Origin: Rhodospirillales bacterium
GTDB lineage: Bacteria; Pseudomonadota; Alphaproteobacteria; Rhodospirillales; JAOUPW01
Assembly (NCBI GenBank): GCA_029879665.1
Contig: JAOUPW010000053.1
Coordinates: 1-8,483 of the forward strand
Direction of reading: 5' to 3'
DNA length: 8,483 nucleotides
The position numbers and the translations under genes were made by a program. Shown in pieces: positions 1 through 6,800 of the stretch (position 1 is the stretch's first letter; each line of letters starts with the position of its first letter). Under the pieces are notes generated by a model. It was not told where the DNA came from, did not search any database, and saw nothing but the letters and a program-made list of their open reading frames with translations.

Positions 1-408
1 GGAATACCCATTCTTAAAATTCAGGATATTCTGATTCCGGATGCGATCTACCCGGTTCCCTTGTCGCCATTCCAAGTCGCCGGGTCCATCAATCAGCGCG
101 GCCGGGTGGTAACGCTTATCGATGCCTGGAAACGCCTGGGCATACGAGCGCCGAAATCCAAACAAAATAACAAGAAGGTCTGCGTGATTTTTATGCACGA
201 ATCCGAAATTTACGGGATTCTTGTCGATAAGGTGGGCGACGTCATGGAACTGGATAAAAGCCTGTTCGAGAACACGCCCCATACCCTGAAACCCGAATGG
301 AAAGAGGTCTGCGTCGGCGTCTATCGGACCGAACAAGCGCTCCTGCTTGAATTGGATATGGAAAAGTTCGTAAAACTGGAACCCGGCGGCGACGAAATCA
401 GAAACTGA
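1..408 (+). CDS. CheW-like chemotaxis coupling protein, C-terminal part (5' end outside window)
   Basis: The frame is open from the first base to a TGA at 406-408, giving 135 residues without the true start. A TTG at 61 is not a plausible start because the CheW pattern begins before it (GIPILKIQDILIPDAI). Visible signatures are the conserved core INQRGRVVTLIDAWKRLG at about residues 25-42, then a second beta block (IYGILVDKVGDVMEL) and the terminal GVYRTEQALLLELDMEKF. These match CheW domains, which in known systems form an SH3-like fold that links methyl-accepting receptors to the CheA kinase at the cytoplasmic membrane. The variant with a TLKPEWKEV segment before the last strands resembles CheW proteins of Rhodospirillales. 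Roughly the first 20-40 residues are missing. It could instead be the last domain of a longer CheW-containing protein such as CheV or CheA; the window cannot exclude that. It is convergent with the taurine block and probably unrelated to it. Confidence 0.85.
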   Translation, partial: GIPILKIQDILIPDAIYPVPLSPFQVAGSINQRGRVVTLIDAWKRLGIRAPKSKQNNKKVCVIFMHESEIYGILVDKVGDVMELDKSLFENTPHTLKPEWKEVCVGVYRTEQALLLELDMEKFVKLEPGGDEIRN

Positions 409-411
409 GGC

Positions 412-488
412 AAAAATTAAAAGGGCTCGGCCTGGCCGTTCAAATCGTGCTTGGCTGACCGGGGGCCGCCGGTTCAGGGCCGATTTTT
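412..488. terminator. Possible bidirectional terminator between convergent genes
   Basis: TCGGCCTG (427-434) can pair with CAGGGCCGA (475-483) with one bulged G. The roughly 40-nt loop contains its own small hairpin, ACCGG (458-462) with CCGGT (469-473). On the plus strand the stem is followed at once by five T (484-488). On the minus strand the same stem is followed by GCCC and a T-rich tract, the complement of 412-422. The position between two converging genes fits a shared terminator. The long loop and the bulge make this weaker than a textbook intrinsic terminator, and the right arm lies inside the end of the CinA-like gene. Confidence 0.35.
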
Positions 489-971
489 GGCCGATTCCAT
501 TATAACCGTTTCCAAAAGTTCCAGCGAGGCGCTTGCAAAACGCCACATGTTGGCTTCGCGGACGACGTCGCCGGTCTCAAGGGTGACCGCCCGTTCCGCC
601 GGCCCGGCGACGGCGATGCATACGTGTCCCGCCGCATCGCCGTAGCTGTTGCCGGTCGGTCCGGCGGCGCCGGTTTCGCACAGCCCCCACGTGGCGTTCA
701 GTTTTTCACGCACGGCGCGGGCCAAAACCAGGGCATATTCCTCGTTGGCGGCACGCATTGTGACCACGTCATCGGGCAGGCCGAGCAGGGCGCGGCGGGA
801 TTCGCGAGTGTAGATGACGCCTCCGCCGGCGTAATAGGCCGATGCGCCGGGCACCGCCAACAGGGCGGCGGAAACCAGGCCGCCGGCGGAAGACTCGGCG
901 ACGGCAACGGACTCGCCCCGCGACTTGAGAAATTCCCCCAGCGCCGCCGCCATTGAAGTCAGTTTATCCAT
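474..971 (-). CDS. CinA C-terminal-domain-like protein (possible NMN amidohydrolase relative)
   Basis: This is a 165-residue protein made only of a CinA_C/PncC-type domain. The order of motifs fits the family: AESSAGGL (25-32), VPGASAYYAGGGVIYT (40-55), ALLGL (61-65), TGAAGPTG (100-107) and VCIAVAGP (117-124). Stand-alone domains of this type include PncC, which deamidates nicotinamide mononucleotide in the pyridine nucleotide cycle. Three signature positions depart from the common pattern as I know it: ESCTGG is ESSAGG, the Lys usually found five residues after the motif Tyr is Arg59, and TGIAGP is TGAAGP. Activity should therefore not be assumed. I chose the ATG at 971 because the frame upstream overlaps the cupin and shows no family similarity. 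Only two bases separate this start from the cupin stop and there is no strong ribosome binding site, so translational coupling is likely. It is the last gene of the minus-strand block. Confidence 0.75.
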   Translation of the reverse strand: MDKLTSMAAALGEFLKSRGESVAVAESSAGGLVSAALLAVPGASAYYAGGGVIYTRESRRALLGLPDDVVTMRAANEEYALVLARAVREKLNATWGLCETGAAGPTGNSYGDAAGHVCIAVAGPAERAVTLETGDVVREANMWRFASASLELLETVIMESAKNRP

Positions 972-973
972 CT

Positions 974-1387
974 TCAGGCACCATCTTTTACCCGTTGGTC
1001 GTAACTGGCTTCGGCTTTTGCCGAAGCCTCGCCGCCGACCGCATTGTAATCCTGGTTGAGATCGCCGTCGCCGGCTGGGCTTTTCACTGTGAAGAACACG
1101 GCCGGGCCTTCGATGGCGCGGCTGCGGTGGTTGACGTTGCGCGGAATGTGGATCAGGTCGCCGGCCTCGACGATCTTTTCCTCGTCGCCCAGCACGTAAT
1201 GCAACTTGCCCTCCAGGATCAGCGTCCACTGTTCTTCGTTGGGATGCATGTGCAGCCCGGAGCCTTCCCCTTCCGGCTTGGTGACGACGCCGGCTTTCAT
1301 GAATTCCCCGACAACTTCTTGCAGGATCATGTTGGGGTTTTCTTTCGGGTTGCGCTTTTTCATTTCGTTGACGACGTAAAACGGCAT
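974..1387 (-). CDS. Small single-domain cupin protein in the taurine block
   Basis: This 137-residue protein has both cupin motifs. Motif 1 is G44-L-H46-M-H48 with E52 and G60. Motif 2 is G76, P82 and H87. H46, H48, E52 and H87 are in the positions of a metal-binding 3-His/1-Glu set, so a bound divalent metal is likely. There is no signal peptide or membrane segment, so it is probably cytoplasmic. The tail after residue 105 (DLNQDYNAVGG, then a charged Ala-rich end) lies outside the cupin core. The start at 1387 is supported by AAAAAGGAA (complement of 1395-1403) seven bases upstream. It follows tpa by 71 bases and is nearly fused to the CinA-like gene. The cupin fold covers dioxygenases, isomerases and ligand sensors, and the sequence does not choose between them. 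A role in taurine or sulfite metabolism is suggested only by position. Confidence 0.8.
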   Translation of the reverse strand: MPFYVVNEMKKRNPKENPNMILQEVVGEFMKAGVVTKPEGEGSGLHMHPNEEQWTLILEGKLHYVLGDEEKIVEAGDLIHIPRNVNHRSRAIEGPAVFFTVKSPAGDGDLNQDYNAVGGEASAKAEASYDQRVKDGA

Positions 1388-1458
1388 GGCTTGGTTCCTT
1401 TTTGTTTTGGATATCAGGCGAGCGGCGAAGAAAAGTGCCGGGTCATATTAATAACAAG

Positions 1459-2868
1459 TTATTTTTTTAAAAAGTCCGGCGGAGGAGTCATTCCCCCAGG
1501 CTTCAATTCATCCATCAGATCGTCCAGCCCCCGGCGGGTGCGGTCGAAGATGTCGTTGATTTCATCTTCCGTCACGATCAGAGGCGGGCACACGCCGATG
1601 GCGTCGCCGGGCAGGGGGCGCAGGATCAGGCCGTGGGCGAAAATGGCGTCATAGGCCTTCTGCGCGGCTTTCGTTTCCGGCGGGAACTGCTCCTTGGTCG
1701 CTTTGTTCTTGACGATTTCCAGCCCACCGATGAGGCCGACGCCTCGGGCGTCGCCGATCAACGGATGCTCGCCCAGGGCCTTGAGGCGGTCCTGAAACAA
1801 TCCCATAACGCTCCGCACGTGACCCAGAATGTCTTCGTCTTCGTAGATCTTGAGGGTTTCCAGGGCGACCGCGGCAGCCACCGGATGGCCGCCGTAGGTA
1901 TTGCCGGTACCGAAGATGCCCAACTTGTTACTGTGTTCGACAAAGGTCTGATAGATCTCGTCCGAGATCATGATGCCGCCGATAGGGATGTAGGCCGAGG
2001 ACAGTTGCTTGGCGAAGGTCATCATGTCGGGAACCATGCCGAAGGATTCGGACCCCCACATGTTGCCGGTACGGCCAAAGCCGCAGATCACTTCGTCGGC
2101 AACCAGCAGGACATCGTGTTTTTGCAAAATCGCCTGAATTTTCCCGAAATAGGTTGCCGGCGGCACCAGAACTCCGCCGGCGCCCATCACCGGTTCGGCG
2201 AAGAAGGCTGCGACCGTTTCCGGTCCTTCGGCGATGATCTGCCGGTCGAGTTCGTCGGCGAGGCGGGTGGCGAAGTCCTCTTCCGATTCGCCTTCTTTGC
2301 CGTAACGGTAATGGTATGGCGTGCCGCAGTGCAGGAAGCGGTCCAGGGGCAGGTCCCATCCTTCCTGGGCGTAGGCGAGCGCGGTCAGGCTGCCGGAGGC
2401 CACGGTGACGCCGTGATAGGCGCGGGTTCGCGAAATGATTTTTTTCTTTTTCGGCCGGCCTCTGGCGTTGTTGTAATACCAGCAGAACTTGATGGCGCTA
2501 TCCACGGCTTCCGAGCCTGAATTGACGAAAAAGGCCTTGGCCATGCCCTTGGGTGCGATGGAGATCAGCTTTTCGGCCAGTTCAATGGTCGGCTCCATGG
2601 AGCGGTGGGCGAAGAAGTGGGAAAAGGGCAGGGTTTCCATCTGCCGCTTTGCCGCTTCGACCAGCCTTTTCTGGCTGTATCCGAGGCCGGTGCACCAAAG
2701 CCCGGCGAGCCCTTCGATGTATTTATTGCCCTCTTCGTCATAGATATGGATGCCTTCGGCGCGGGACATGATCAGCGGGCCGCGTTCTTCGTGGGCGGCC
2801 AGATTGGTGTAGGGGTGAAGGGTATAAGCGACGTCCCGTGCGGCAAGGGAGTTGGGGGCAAGAGTCAT
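1459..2868 (-). CDS. tpa: Class III PLP aminotransferase, probable taurine--pyruvate aminotransferase
   Basis: Probable role: taurine + pyruvate to sulfoacetaldehyde + L-alanine, the first step of taurine dissimilation in the cytoplasm. The 469-residue protein is full length for omega-amino acid:pyruvate transaminases. Landmarks are the early GLAGLWC segment (53-59), phosphate-site NSGSE (116-120), YHG (151-153) for cofactor stacking, E225 in FAEPV, D258 in ADEVICGFGRTG for the pyridine nitrogen, K287 as the Schiff-base lysine in TFAKQLSSAYIPIG, and T324 in NTYGGHP. The usual Gly after the lysine is Gln288. The start at 2868 has CAAAGGAA eight bases upstream (complement of 2877-2884) and the homology begins close to it. 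Substrate is assigned mainly from context with xsc, ald and tauE; the family also includes hypotaurine, beta-alanine, putrescine and general omega-amine enzymes. It lies 93 bases after tauE and may have its own promoter at 2929-2957. Confidence 0.82.
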   Translation of the reverse strand: MTLAPNSLAARDVAYTLHPYTNLAAHEERGPLIMSRAEGIHIYDEEGNKYIEGLAGLWCTGLGYSQKRLVEAAKRQMETLPFSHFFAHRSMEPTIELAEKLISIAPKGMAKAFFVNSGSEAVDSAIKFCWYYNNARGRPKKKKIISRTRAYHGVTVASGSLTALAYAQEGWDLPLDRFLHCGTPYHYRYGKEGESEEDFATRLADELDRQIIAEGPETVAAFFAEPVMGAGGVLVPPATYFGKIQAILQKHDVLLVADEVICGFGRTGNMWGSESFGMVPDMMTFAKQLSSAYIPIGGIMISDEIYQTFVEHSNKLGIFGTGNTYGGHPVAAAVALETLKIYEDEDILGHVRSVMGLFQDRLKALGEHPLIGDARGVGLIGGLEIVKNKATKEQFPPETKAAQKAYDAIFAHGLILRPLPGDAIGVCPPLIVTEDEINDIFDRTRRGLDDLMDELKPGGMTPPPDFLKK

Positions 2869-2876
2869 AATGGCGG

Positions 2877-2901
2877 TTCCTTTGGGCGAGGCTTCCTTTG
2901 G
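2877..2901 (-). promoter_or_regulatory. Duplicated ribosome-binding-site-like element before tpa
   Basis: The nine-base sequence CCAAAGGAA occurs twice on the minus strand, as the complement of 2877-2885 and of 2893-2901, with copies 16 bases apart. The copy nearest the ATG at 2868 is at normal ribosome-binding distance. The second copy has no start codon at a fitting distance. It may be a chance duplication or a standby site. Confidence 0.4.
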
Positions 2902-2928
2902 TGGAGAGGTTTGCAGGCGTGGTGATTG

Positions 2929-2957
2929 ATTTTAGAACGGTTCCGGCAAGTTGTCGA
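2929..2957 (-). promoter_or_regulatory. Predicted sigma70-like promoter for tpa
   Basis: On the minus strand, TCGACA (complement of 2952-2957) matches the -35 consensus TTGACA at five of six bases. TAAAAT (complement of 2929-2934) matches the -10 consensus TATAAT at five of six. The spacer is exactly 17 bases. A start site near 2922 would give a leader of about 54 bases before the tpa ATG. The -35 box lies just before the tauE stop codon complement at 2962-2964. If active, it would let tpa, the cupin and the CinA-like gene be transcribed apart from ald-xsc-tauE. This rests on motif matching only. Confidence 0.5.
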
Positions 2958-2961
2958 AGAA

Positions 2962-3723
2962 TCAGAATAAGGCCCGCACCAATCCGCTCACCGACATCCC
3001 GACCAGCAGGATGAGGGCGAACTTGCGGAAAGATTCCGGGGATGTTTTCAGAAAATGCAGATTTCCCAGCGCGTTTCCGGCCAAGAGCGCGGGCAGGAAA
3101 ATGGCGAACCTGACCCATAGGTCCGTCGTCAGCAGGCCATGATACCCGGCGACCCCGGCGGCGGCGGTGTTGGCGACGATGAAATAGGCGATGACCGTGG
3201 CCCGGGATACATCCGCCACCGTTCCCCGGGCAAGGAAGAACAGAACCACGGGCATTCCCCCTAAGGACGCGGCCCCGTTGCCAACGCCGGAGATCAGCCC
3301 GGTGGTGAAGGTGGCGCCCTTGCCGGGAGAGAATTTGAAAGCGAAGCCCTTCCACAAGGGAACGCAGATGATTAGTACCAGAACCGAGATCAGGGCGCGC
3401 ATAGGGGCCACGGGCAGGGTTGCCAGCATGGCGACCCCGAAAGGCATGGCGATCAGGGAGCCCGCGGTCAGCCAGCCGATGGCCGGCCAATCGACGGACC
3501 GATGCAGCCGGGGCAGCAGTTGCAGGCTGGCGGCGATCTCCAGCATCAACACCGCCGGCACCACGCCCGCCGGCGGCAGGATCAGGGACAGGCTGATGAC
3601 GGCCAACGCGGAAAAGCCGAAGCCGCTGTAACCCCGGATCAGGGCGGCGCCGAAAACGCAGATCAGGGCGAAGACCAGTACCGGGGCGCTCATCCCGGCG
3701 ATCAAAGGTGAGGCGAGGTCCAT
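2962..3723 (-). CDS. tauE: TauE/SafE-family membrane exporter, probable sulfite exporter
   Basis: This very hydrophobic protein of 253 residues has about eight membrane segments and the TauE/SafE plan of two related halves. The first half carries GYSGFGFSALAV (31-42) and the second GLISGVGNGAASLGG (142-156). It contains few charged residues apart from short loops. In taurine-degrading bacteria, such proteins next to xsc are thought to remove the sulfite released by Xsc; here that role is inferred from family and neighbours. The start is uncertain: a TTG at 3726 directly precedes the ATG at 3723, and neither has a visible Shine-Dalgarno sequence. I prefer the ATG. The gene lies 93 bases after xsc, separated by a strong hairpin and an AT-rich tract, so it may be transcribed or translated in a different way from its neighbours. 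Another organic or inorganic anion as substrate cannot be excluded. Confidence 0.83.
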   Translation of the reverse strand: MDLASPLIAGMSAPVLVFALICVFGAALIRGYSGFGFSALAVISLSLILPPAGVVPAVLMLEIAASLQLLPRLHRSVDWPAIGWLTAGSLIAMPFGVAMLATLPVAPMRALISVLVLIICVPLWKGFAFKFSPGKGATFTTGLISGVGNGAASLGGMPVVLFFLARGTVADVSRATVIAYFIVANTAAAGVAGYHGLLTTDLWVRFAIFLPALLAGNALGNLHFLKTSPESFRKFALILLVGMSVSGLVRALF

Positions 3724-3739
3724 CAAGTGAGGCAGTAAA

Positions 3740-3768
3740 AATATATAATTGTTAGCCGCCCTTCTGAT
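3740..3768 (-). promoter_or_regulatory. Weak promoter candidate before tauE
   Basis: In the AT-rich stretch after the hairpin, the minus strand reads TATATT (complement of 3740-3745), five of six matches to the -10 consensus. The hexamer 17 bases upstream, ATCAGA (complement of 3763-3768), matches the -35 at only three of six. A start here would leave a leader of about ten bases, in line with the lack of a Shine-Dalgarno sequence for tauE. Support is weak. Confidence 0.25.
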
Positions 3769-3770
3769 TG

Positions 3771-3809
3771 CCCCTCCACTCCGCCCCTGAGAGGGGGGGA
3801 GTGGGCGGG
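3771..3809. repeat. GC-rich imperfect palindrome (hairpin) between xsc and tauE
   Basis: CACTCCGCCCCT (3777-3788) pairs with 3792-3803 across a three-base GAG loop: 12 positions with a single G-G mismatch. The stem extends outward by C-G, a T-G wobble, one C-C mismatch and three more C-G pairs to 3771/3809. No T-run follows on either strand, so it is not a standard intrinsic terminator. On the minus strand it sits seven bases after the xsc stop. It could protect the 3' end of the ald-xsc message, weaken read-through into tauE, or be a copy of a dispersed intergenic palindrome; the sequence alone does not decide. Confidence 0.7.
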
Positions 3810-3816
3810 GACTGCG

Positions 3817-5595
3817 CTACGCCGGCTGTTGCGGTTTCATGTCGGCGGGATCAATGCCCGCAACCTCGACCGGTGCGGTCATCGCGTCGCGGCGGAAGGG
3901 TTCGCCGAGTTCCTGGTTGAGGACGACTTCAATAAAGGTCGTCACGCCTTTTTTCTGGGCTTCGCAGGATTCCTTCAGCGCGGCGGTGAGTTCCGCCTGA
4001 GTGGTAACGCTTACCCCTTTCAGGCCGCAACCCTCGGCAACCTTGGCGTAGCTCAAATTCGGGTTGAGCTCGGTGCCGACGAAATTGTTGTCGTACCAGA
4101 GGATGGAGTTGCGCTTTTCCGCGCCCCATTGGTAATTGCGGAAGATGACCATGGTAATGGCCGGCCAGTCCTCGCGGCCGATGGAGGACATCTCGTTCAT
4201 GGAAATGCCGAAGGCGCCATCGCCGGCGAAGCCGACCACAGGCGTATCCGGGTTGCCGATTTTGGCGCCGATGATCGAGGGAAATCCATATCCGCAGGGA
4301 CCGAACAGCCCCGGGGCCAGATATTTCCGGCCTTCCTCGAAGGTCGGGTAGGCGTTGCCGATGGCGCAGTTGTTGCCGATGTCGCTGGAAATGATGGCGT
4401 CCTTGGGCAGGCCGGCTTGAATGGCGCGCCACGCCTTGCGCGGCGACATCAGGTCCGAGTCACGCTCCCGTGCATCTTTATTCCAGGTGGTCCCGGGGTC
4501 GTCATCTTCGTGGTCCAGGCTGCTCAGCGTTTGCAGCCATGCCGATTTGGTCTGATGGATGAGCGCCTTGCGCTCTTCGCGGTTGGTATCCCCCGCCTTC
4601 GGTGACAGTTCCGCCAGAATCTGTCGGGCGACCATTTTGGCGTCGCCGCAAATCCCCACCGTGACTTTCTTGGTCAATCCAATCCGGTCGGCATTCATGT
4701 CGACCTGAATAATCGCCGCGTCCTTCGGCCAATAATCGATACCGTAGCCGGGCAGGGTCGAAAACGGATTGAGCCGGGTGCCCAGGGCCAAAACCACATC
4801 GGCCTTGGCAATCAATTCCATGGCCGCTTTGGACCCGTTGTAGCCCAACGGCCCGGCGGCCAGCGGATGGTTGCCCGGGAAGCTGTCGTTGTGCTGGTAA
4901 CCGTTGCACACGGGCGCATCCAGGCGCTCGGCCAAGGCTACGCAATCGGCAATGGCGCCGCCGATAACCACGCCGGCGCCGGACAGGATCACCGGGAACT
5001 TGGCGCCGGAGAGAAGTTTGGCGGCTTCGGCAATGGCTGCCGCGCCGCCTGCGGGACGTTCAATGCGAACGATCTGCGGAAGTTCGATATCGATCACCTG
5101 AGTCCACAAATCACGGGGCACATTAATTTGCGCCGGCGCCGACCCGCGAATCGCTTTTTCGATCACGCGGTTCAAGACTTCGGCCATCCGGGACGGCGCG
5201 CGCACTTCTTCCTGGTAGCAGACCATGTCCCGGAACAGGGCCATTTGTTCCACTTCCTGAAAGCCACCTTGCCCGATGGTCTTGTTGGCCGCCTGAGGCG
5301 TAACCAGAAGCATGGGCGTGTGGTTCCAGTAGGCGGTCTTGATCGGCGTAACAAAGCCGGTAATTCCCGGCCCGTTCTGGGCGATGGCCATGGCGATTTT
5401 GCCCGTGGTCCGCGTATAGCCGTCACAAATCAATCCGCCATTGGTCTCATGTGCGACATCCCAGAATTTAATGCCGGCTTTCGGGAAAAGATCGGAAATC
5501 GGCATGAAGGCCGAGCCGATAATTCCAAAAGCGTGCTCGATGCCATGCATTTGCAGGACCTTCACAAAGGCCTCTTCGGTGGTCATTCGGGTCAT
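3817..5595 (-). CDS. xsc: Sulfoacetaldehyde acetyltransferase (ThDP-dependent)
   Basis: Xsc converts sulfoacetaldehyde and phosphate to sulfite and acetyl phosphate with thiamine diphosphate and Mg2+ in the cytoplasm. It is the key C-S bond-cleaving step of taurine and related C2 sulfonate degradation. The 592-residue protein has the three-domain plan of the acetolactate synthase superfamily. E50, in AHETNGG, is at the position of the Glu that activates the cofactor in the N-terminal pyrimidine-binding domain. The central domain spans about 185-335. The C-terminal pyrophosphate-binding domain holds GDG (458-460) and N487 (FRNYQWGAEKRN), the metal-diphosphate motif. The length and the WGAEKRNSILWYDNNFVGTEL block are typical of Xsc rather than acetolactate synthase. 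The ATG at 5595 has AGGA seven bases upstream; a second ATG at 5586 is possible. It follows ald by 29 bases, so the two are very probably co-transcribed. The product acetyl phosphate needs Pta, which is not in this window. Confidence 0.95.
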   Translation of the reverse strand: MTRMTTEEAFVKVLQMHGIEHAFGIIGSAFMPISDLFPKAGIKFWDVAHETNGGLICDGYTRTTGKIAMAIAQNGPGITGFVTPIKTAYWNHTPMLLVTPQAANKTIGQGGFQEVEQMALFRDMVCYQEEVRAPSRMAEVLNRVIEKAIRGSAPAQINVPRDLWTQVIDIELPQIVRIERPAGGAAAIAEAAKLLSGAKFPVILSGAGVVIGGAIADCVALAERLDAPVCNGYQHNDSFPGNHPLAAGPLGYNGSKAAMELIAKADVVLALGTRLNPFSTLPGYGIDYWPKDAAIIQVDMNADRIGLTKKVTVGICGDAKMVARQILAELSPKAGDTNREERKALIHQTKSAWLQTLSSLDHEDDDPGTTWNKDARERDSDLMSPRKAWRAIQAGLPKDAIISSDIGNNCAIGNAYPTFEEGRKYLAPGLFGPCGYGFPSIIGAKIGNPDTPVVGFAGDGAFGISMNEMSSIGREDWPAITMVIFRNYQWGAEKRNSILWYDNNFVGTELNPNLSYAKVAEGCGLKGVSVTTQAELTAALKESCEAQKKGVTTFIEVVLNQELGEPFRRDAMTAPVEVAGIDPADMKPQQPA

Positions 5596-5624
5596 TTTTG
5601 AATCCTACTGTGGAGAAAAAGAGA

Positions 5625-6752
5625 TCAATGAAACTTTATGTTCAAGGCGTCTTCGGGCGGCAGGTAATCATAACCGAGATTCTCGGCCACGGCCTGATAG
5701 GTGACTTGTCCCAAGTGGACGTTCATGCCGTTCCGCAAATGGGGATCGTCGTTCATGGCGTGTCGGTAGCCCTTGTCGGCCAAGGCCAGGGTAAAGGGCA
5801 GGGTGGCATTGTTTAGCGCAAACGTGGAGGTGTGCGCAACCCCGCCCGGCATATTGGCGACGCAGTAATGGACAACGTCATCAACAACATAGGTGGGCTC
5901 GGCGTGGGTGGTGGGGCGGCTGGTCTCAAAACAGCCGCCCTGGTCGATGGCGACGTCGACGATCGCGGAACCGGGACGCATTCTTGCTACCATGTCGCGG
6001 GAAACCAGTTTCGGCGCCGCCGCGCCGGGGACCAGCACCGCGCCGATGACCAGGTCGGCGTCGAGCACATATTGCTCGATGGCGTCCATGGTCGAATAGA
6101 TGGTGTTGAGGTGCGATCCGAATTGCATGTCCAGTTCCTGCAATCGGGGCAGAGATTTGTCGAGCACGGTAACATGGGCTCCCATGCCTATGGCCATGAG
6201 CACGGCGTTGGAGCCGACCACGCCGCCGCCGATGATCACCACCTTGCCGGGAGGCACGCCGGGCACGCCGCCCAGCAGGATGCCGGCGCCGCCGTGAGCT
6301 TTTTCCAGGCAAAAGGCGCCGGCCTGGATCGACATGCGGCCGGCGACTTCGCTCATGGGCGTCAGCAGCGGAAGGTGGCCGGCCCTGTCGGTAACCGTTT
6401 CGTAGGCAATGGCAACACAGCCGGATTCGATCAGCATCCGGGTCTGCTTGGGGTCGGGCGCGAGATGAAGGTAGGTGAACAGGATCTGCCCTTGGCGCAG
6501 CATTTTGCATTCATCGGCCTGAGGCTCCTTGACCTTGACGATCATCTCGGCCTTGGCGAAAACGTCGGCCGCCGTGCCGGCGATGTCGGCGCCCGCAGCC
6601 CGGTAGGCGGCATCGTCGATGCCGATTCCGATTCCGGCGCCGGTTTCCACCAGCACCTGATGGCCGTGATGGATGACTTCACGCACGCTGGCCGGTGTCA
6701 TGCCGACGCGGAATTCGTTGTTTTTGATTTCTTTCGGAACGCCAAGCAACAT
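5625..6752 (-). CDS. ald: Alanine dehydrogenase (NAD+)
   Basis: Ald oxidatively deaminates L-alanine to pyruvate and ammonium with NAD+. Here it would regenerate the pyruvate consumed by the taurine aminotransferase and release taurine nitrogen. From the ATG at 6752 the protein is 375 residues, a normal length, and begins [17 protein letters not shown] as the family does. In that numbering the known active-site positions all fit: R15, K75 (VKVKEP), H96 (YLHLAPDP), D270 (DVAIDQGG) and N300 (VANMPGG). The NAD-binding glycine-rich motif is [10 protein letters not shown] at 174-183. A longer frame begins at an ATG at 6797, but its 15 extra residues are not family-like and lack a ribosome site; GGGA lies eight bases before 6752. 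It is the first gene of the block and only 29 bases before xsc. The 76-base region upstream carries a TTGACT hexamer (complement of 6805-6810) without a convincing -10. Confidence 0.95.
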   Translation of the reverse strand: MLLGVPKEIKNNEFRVGMTPASVREVIHHGHQVLVETGAGIGIGIDDAAYRAAGADIAGTAADVFAKAEMIVKVKEPQADECKMLRQGQILFTYLHLAPDPKQTRMLIESGCVAIAYETVTDRAGHLPLLTPMSEVAGRMSIQAGAFCLEKAHGGAGILLGGVPGVPPGKVVIIGGGVVGSNAVLMAIGMGAHVTVLDKSLPRLQELDMQFGSHLNTIYSTMDAIEQYVLDADLVIGAVLVPGAAAPKLVSRDMVARMRPGSAIVDVAIDQGGCFETSRPTTHAEPTYVVDDVVHYCVANMPGGVAHTSTFALNNATLPFTLALADKGYRHAMNDDPHLRNGMNVHLGQVTYQAVAENLGYDYLPPEDALNIKFH

Positions 6753-6786
6753 GGAATCTGTCCCACTTTCAGGGTCCGGCCCAATG

Positions 6787-6800
6787 GCATGAAGCATGAA
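6787..6800 (+). repeat. Perfect tandem 7-bp repeat upstream of ald
   Basis: GCATGAA occurs twice in direct succession (6787-6793 and 6794-6800), 35-48 bases before the ald start and just downstream, on the minus strand, of the TTGACT hexamer at 6805-6810. The spot is right for an operator over or near a promoter. Regulators of the MocR type, to which TauR belongs, are known to use direct repeats, but there is no proof that this one is a binding site. Confidence 0.5.

Noticed and set aside
1450..1468. AT-rich small palindrome AATAAC-AA-GTTATT with a T-run over the end of tpa
   Set aside because: The T-run follows the stem only on the plus strand, where no gene ends. On the minus strand it is the Lys codons and stop of tpa. 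The six-pair AT stem is too weak to call.
1633..2520. 295-codon open frame on the plus strand opposite the aminotransferase
   Set aside because: Same reasoning: it is the complement of a well-supported gene, has low-complexity composition and no family-like blocks.
6753..6797. Longer alanine dehydrogenase starting at the ATG at 6797
   Set aside because: The 15 extra residues are not found at the start of this family and no ribosome site precedes that ATG, whereas the start at 6752 places R15, K75, H96 and D270 at their standard numbers.
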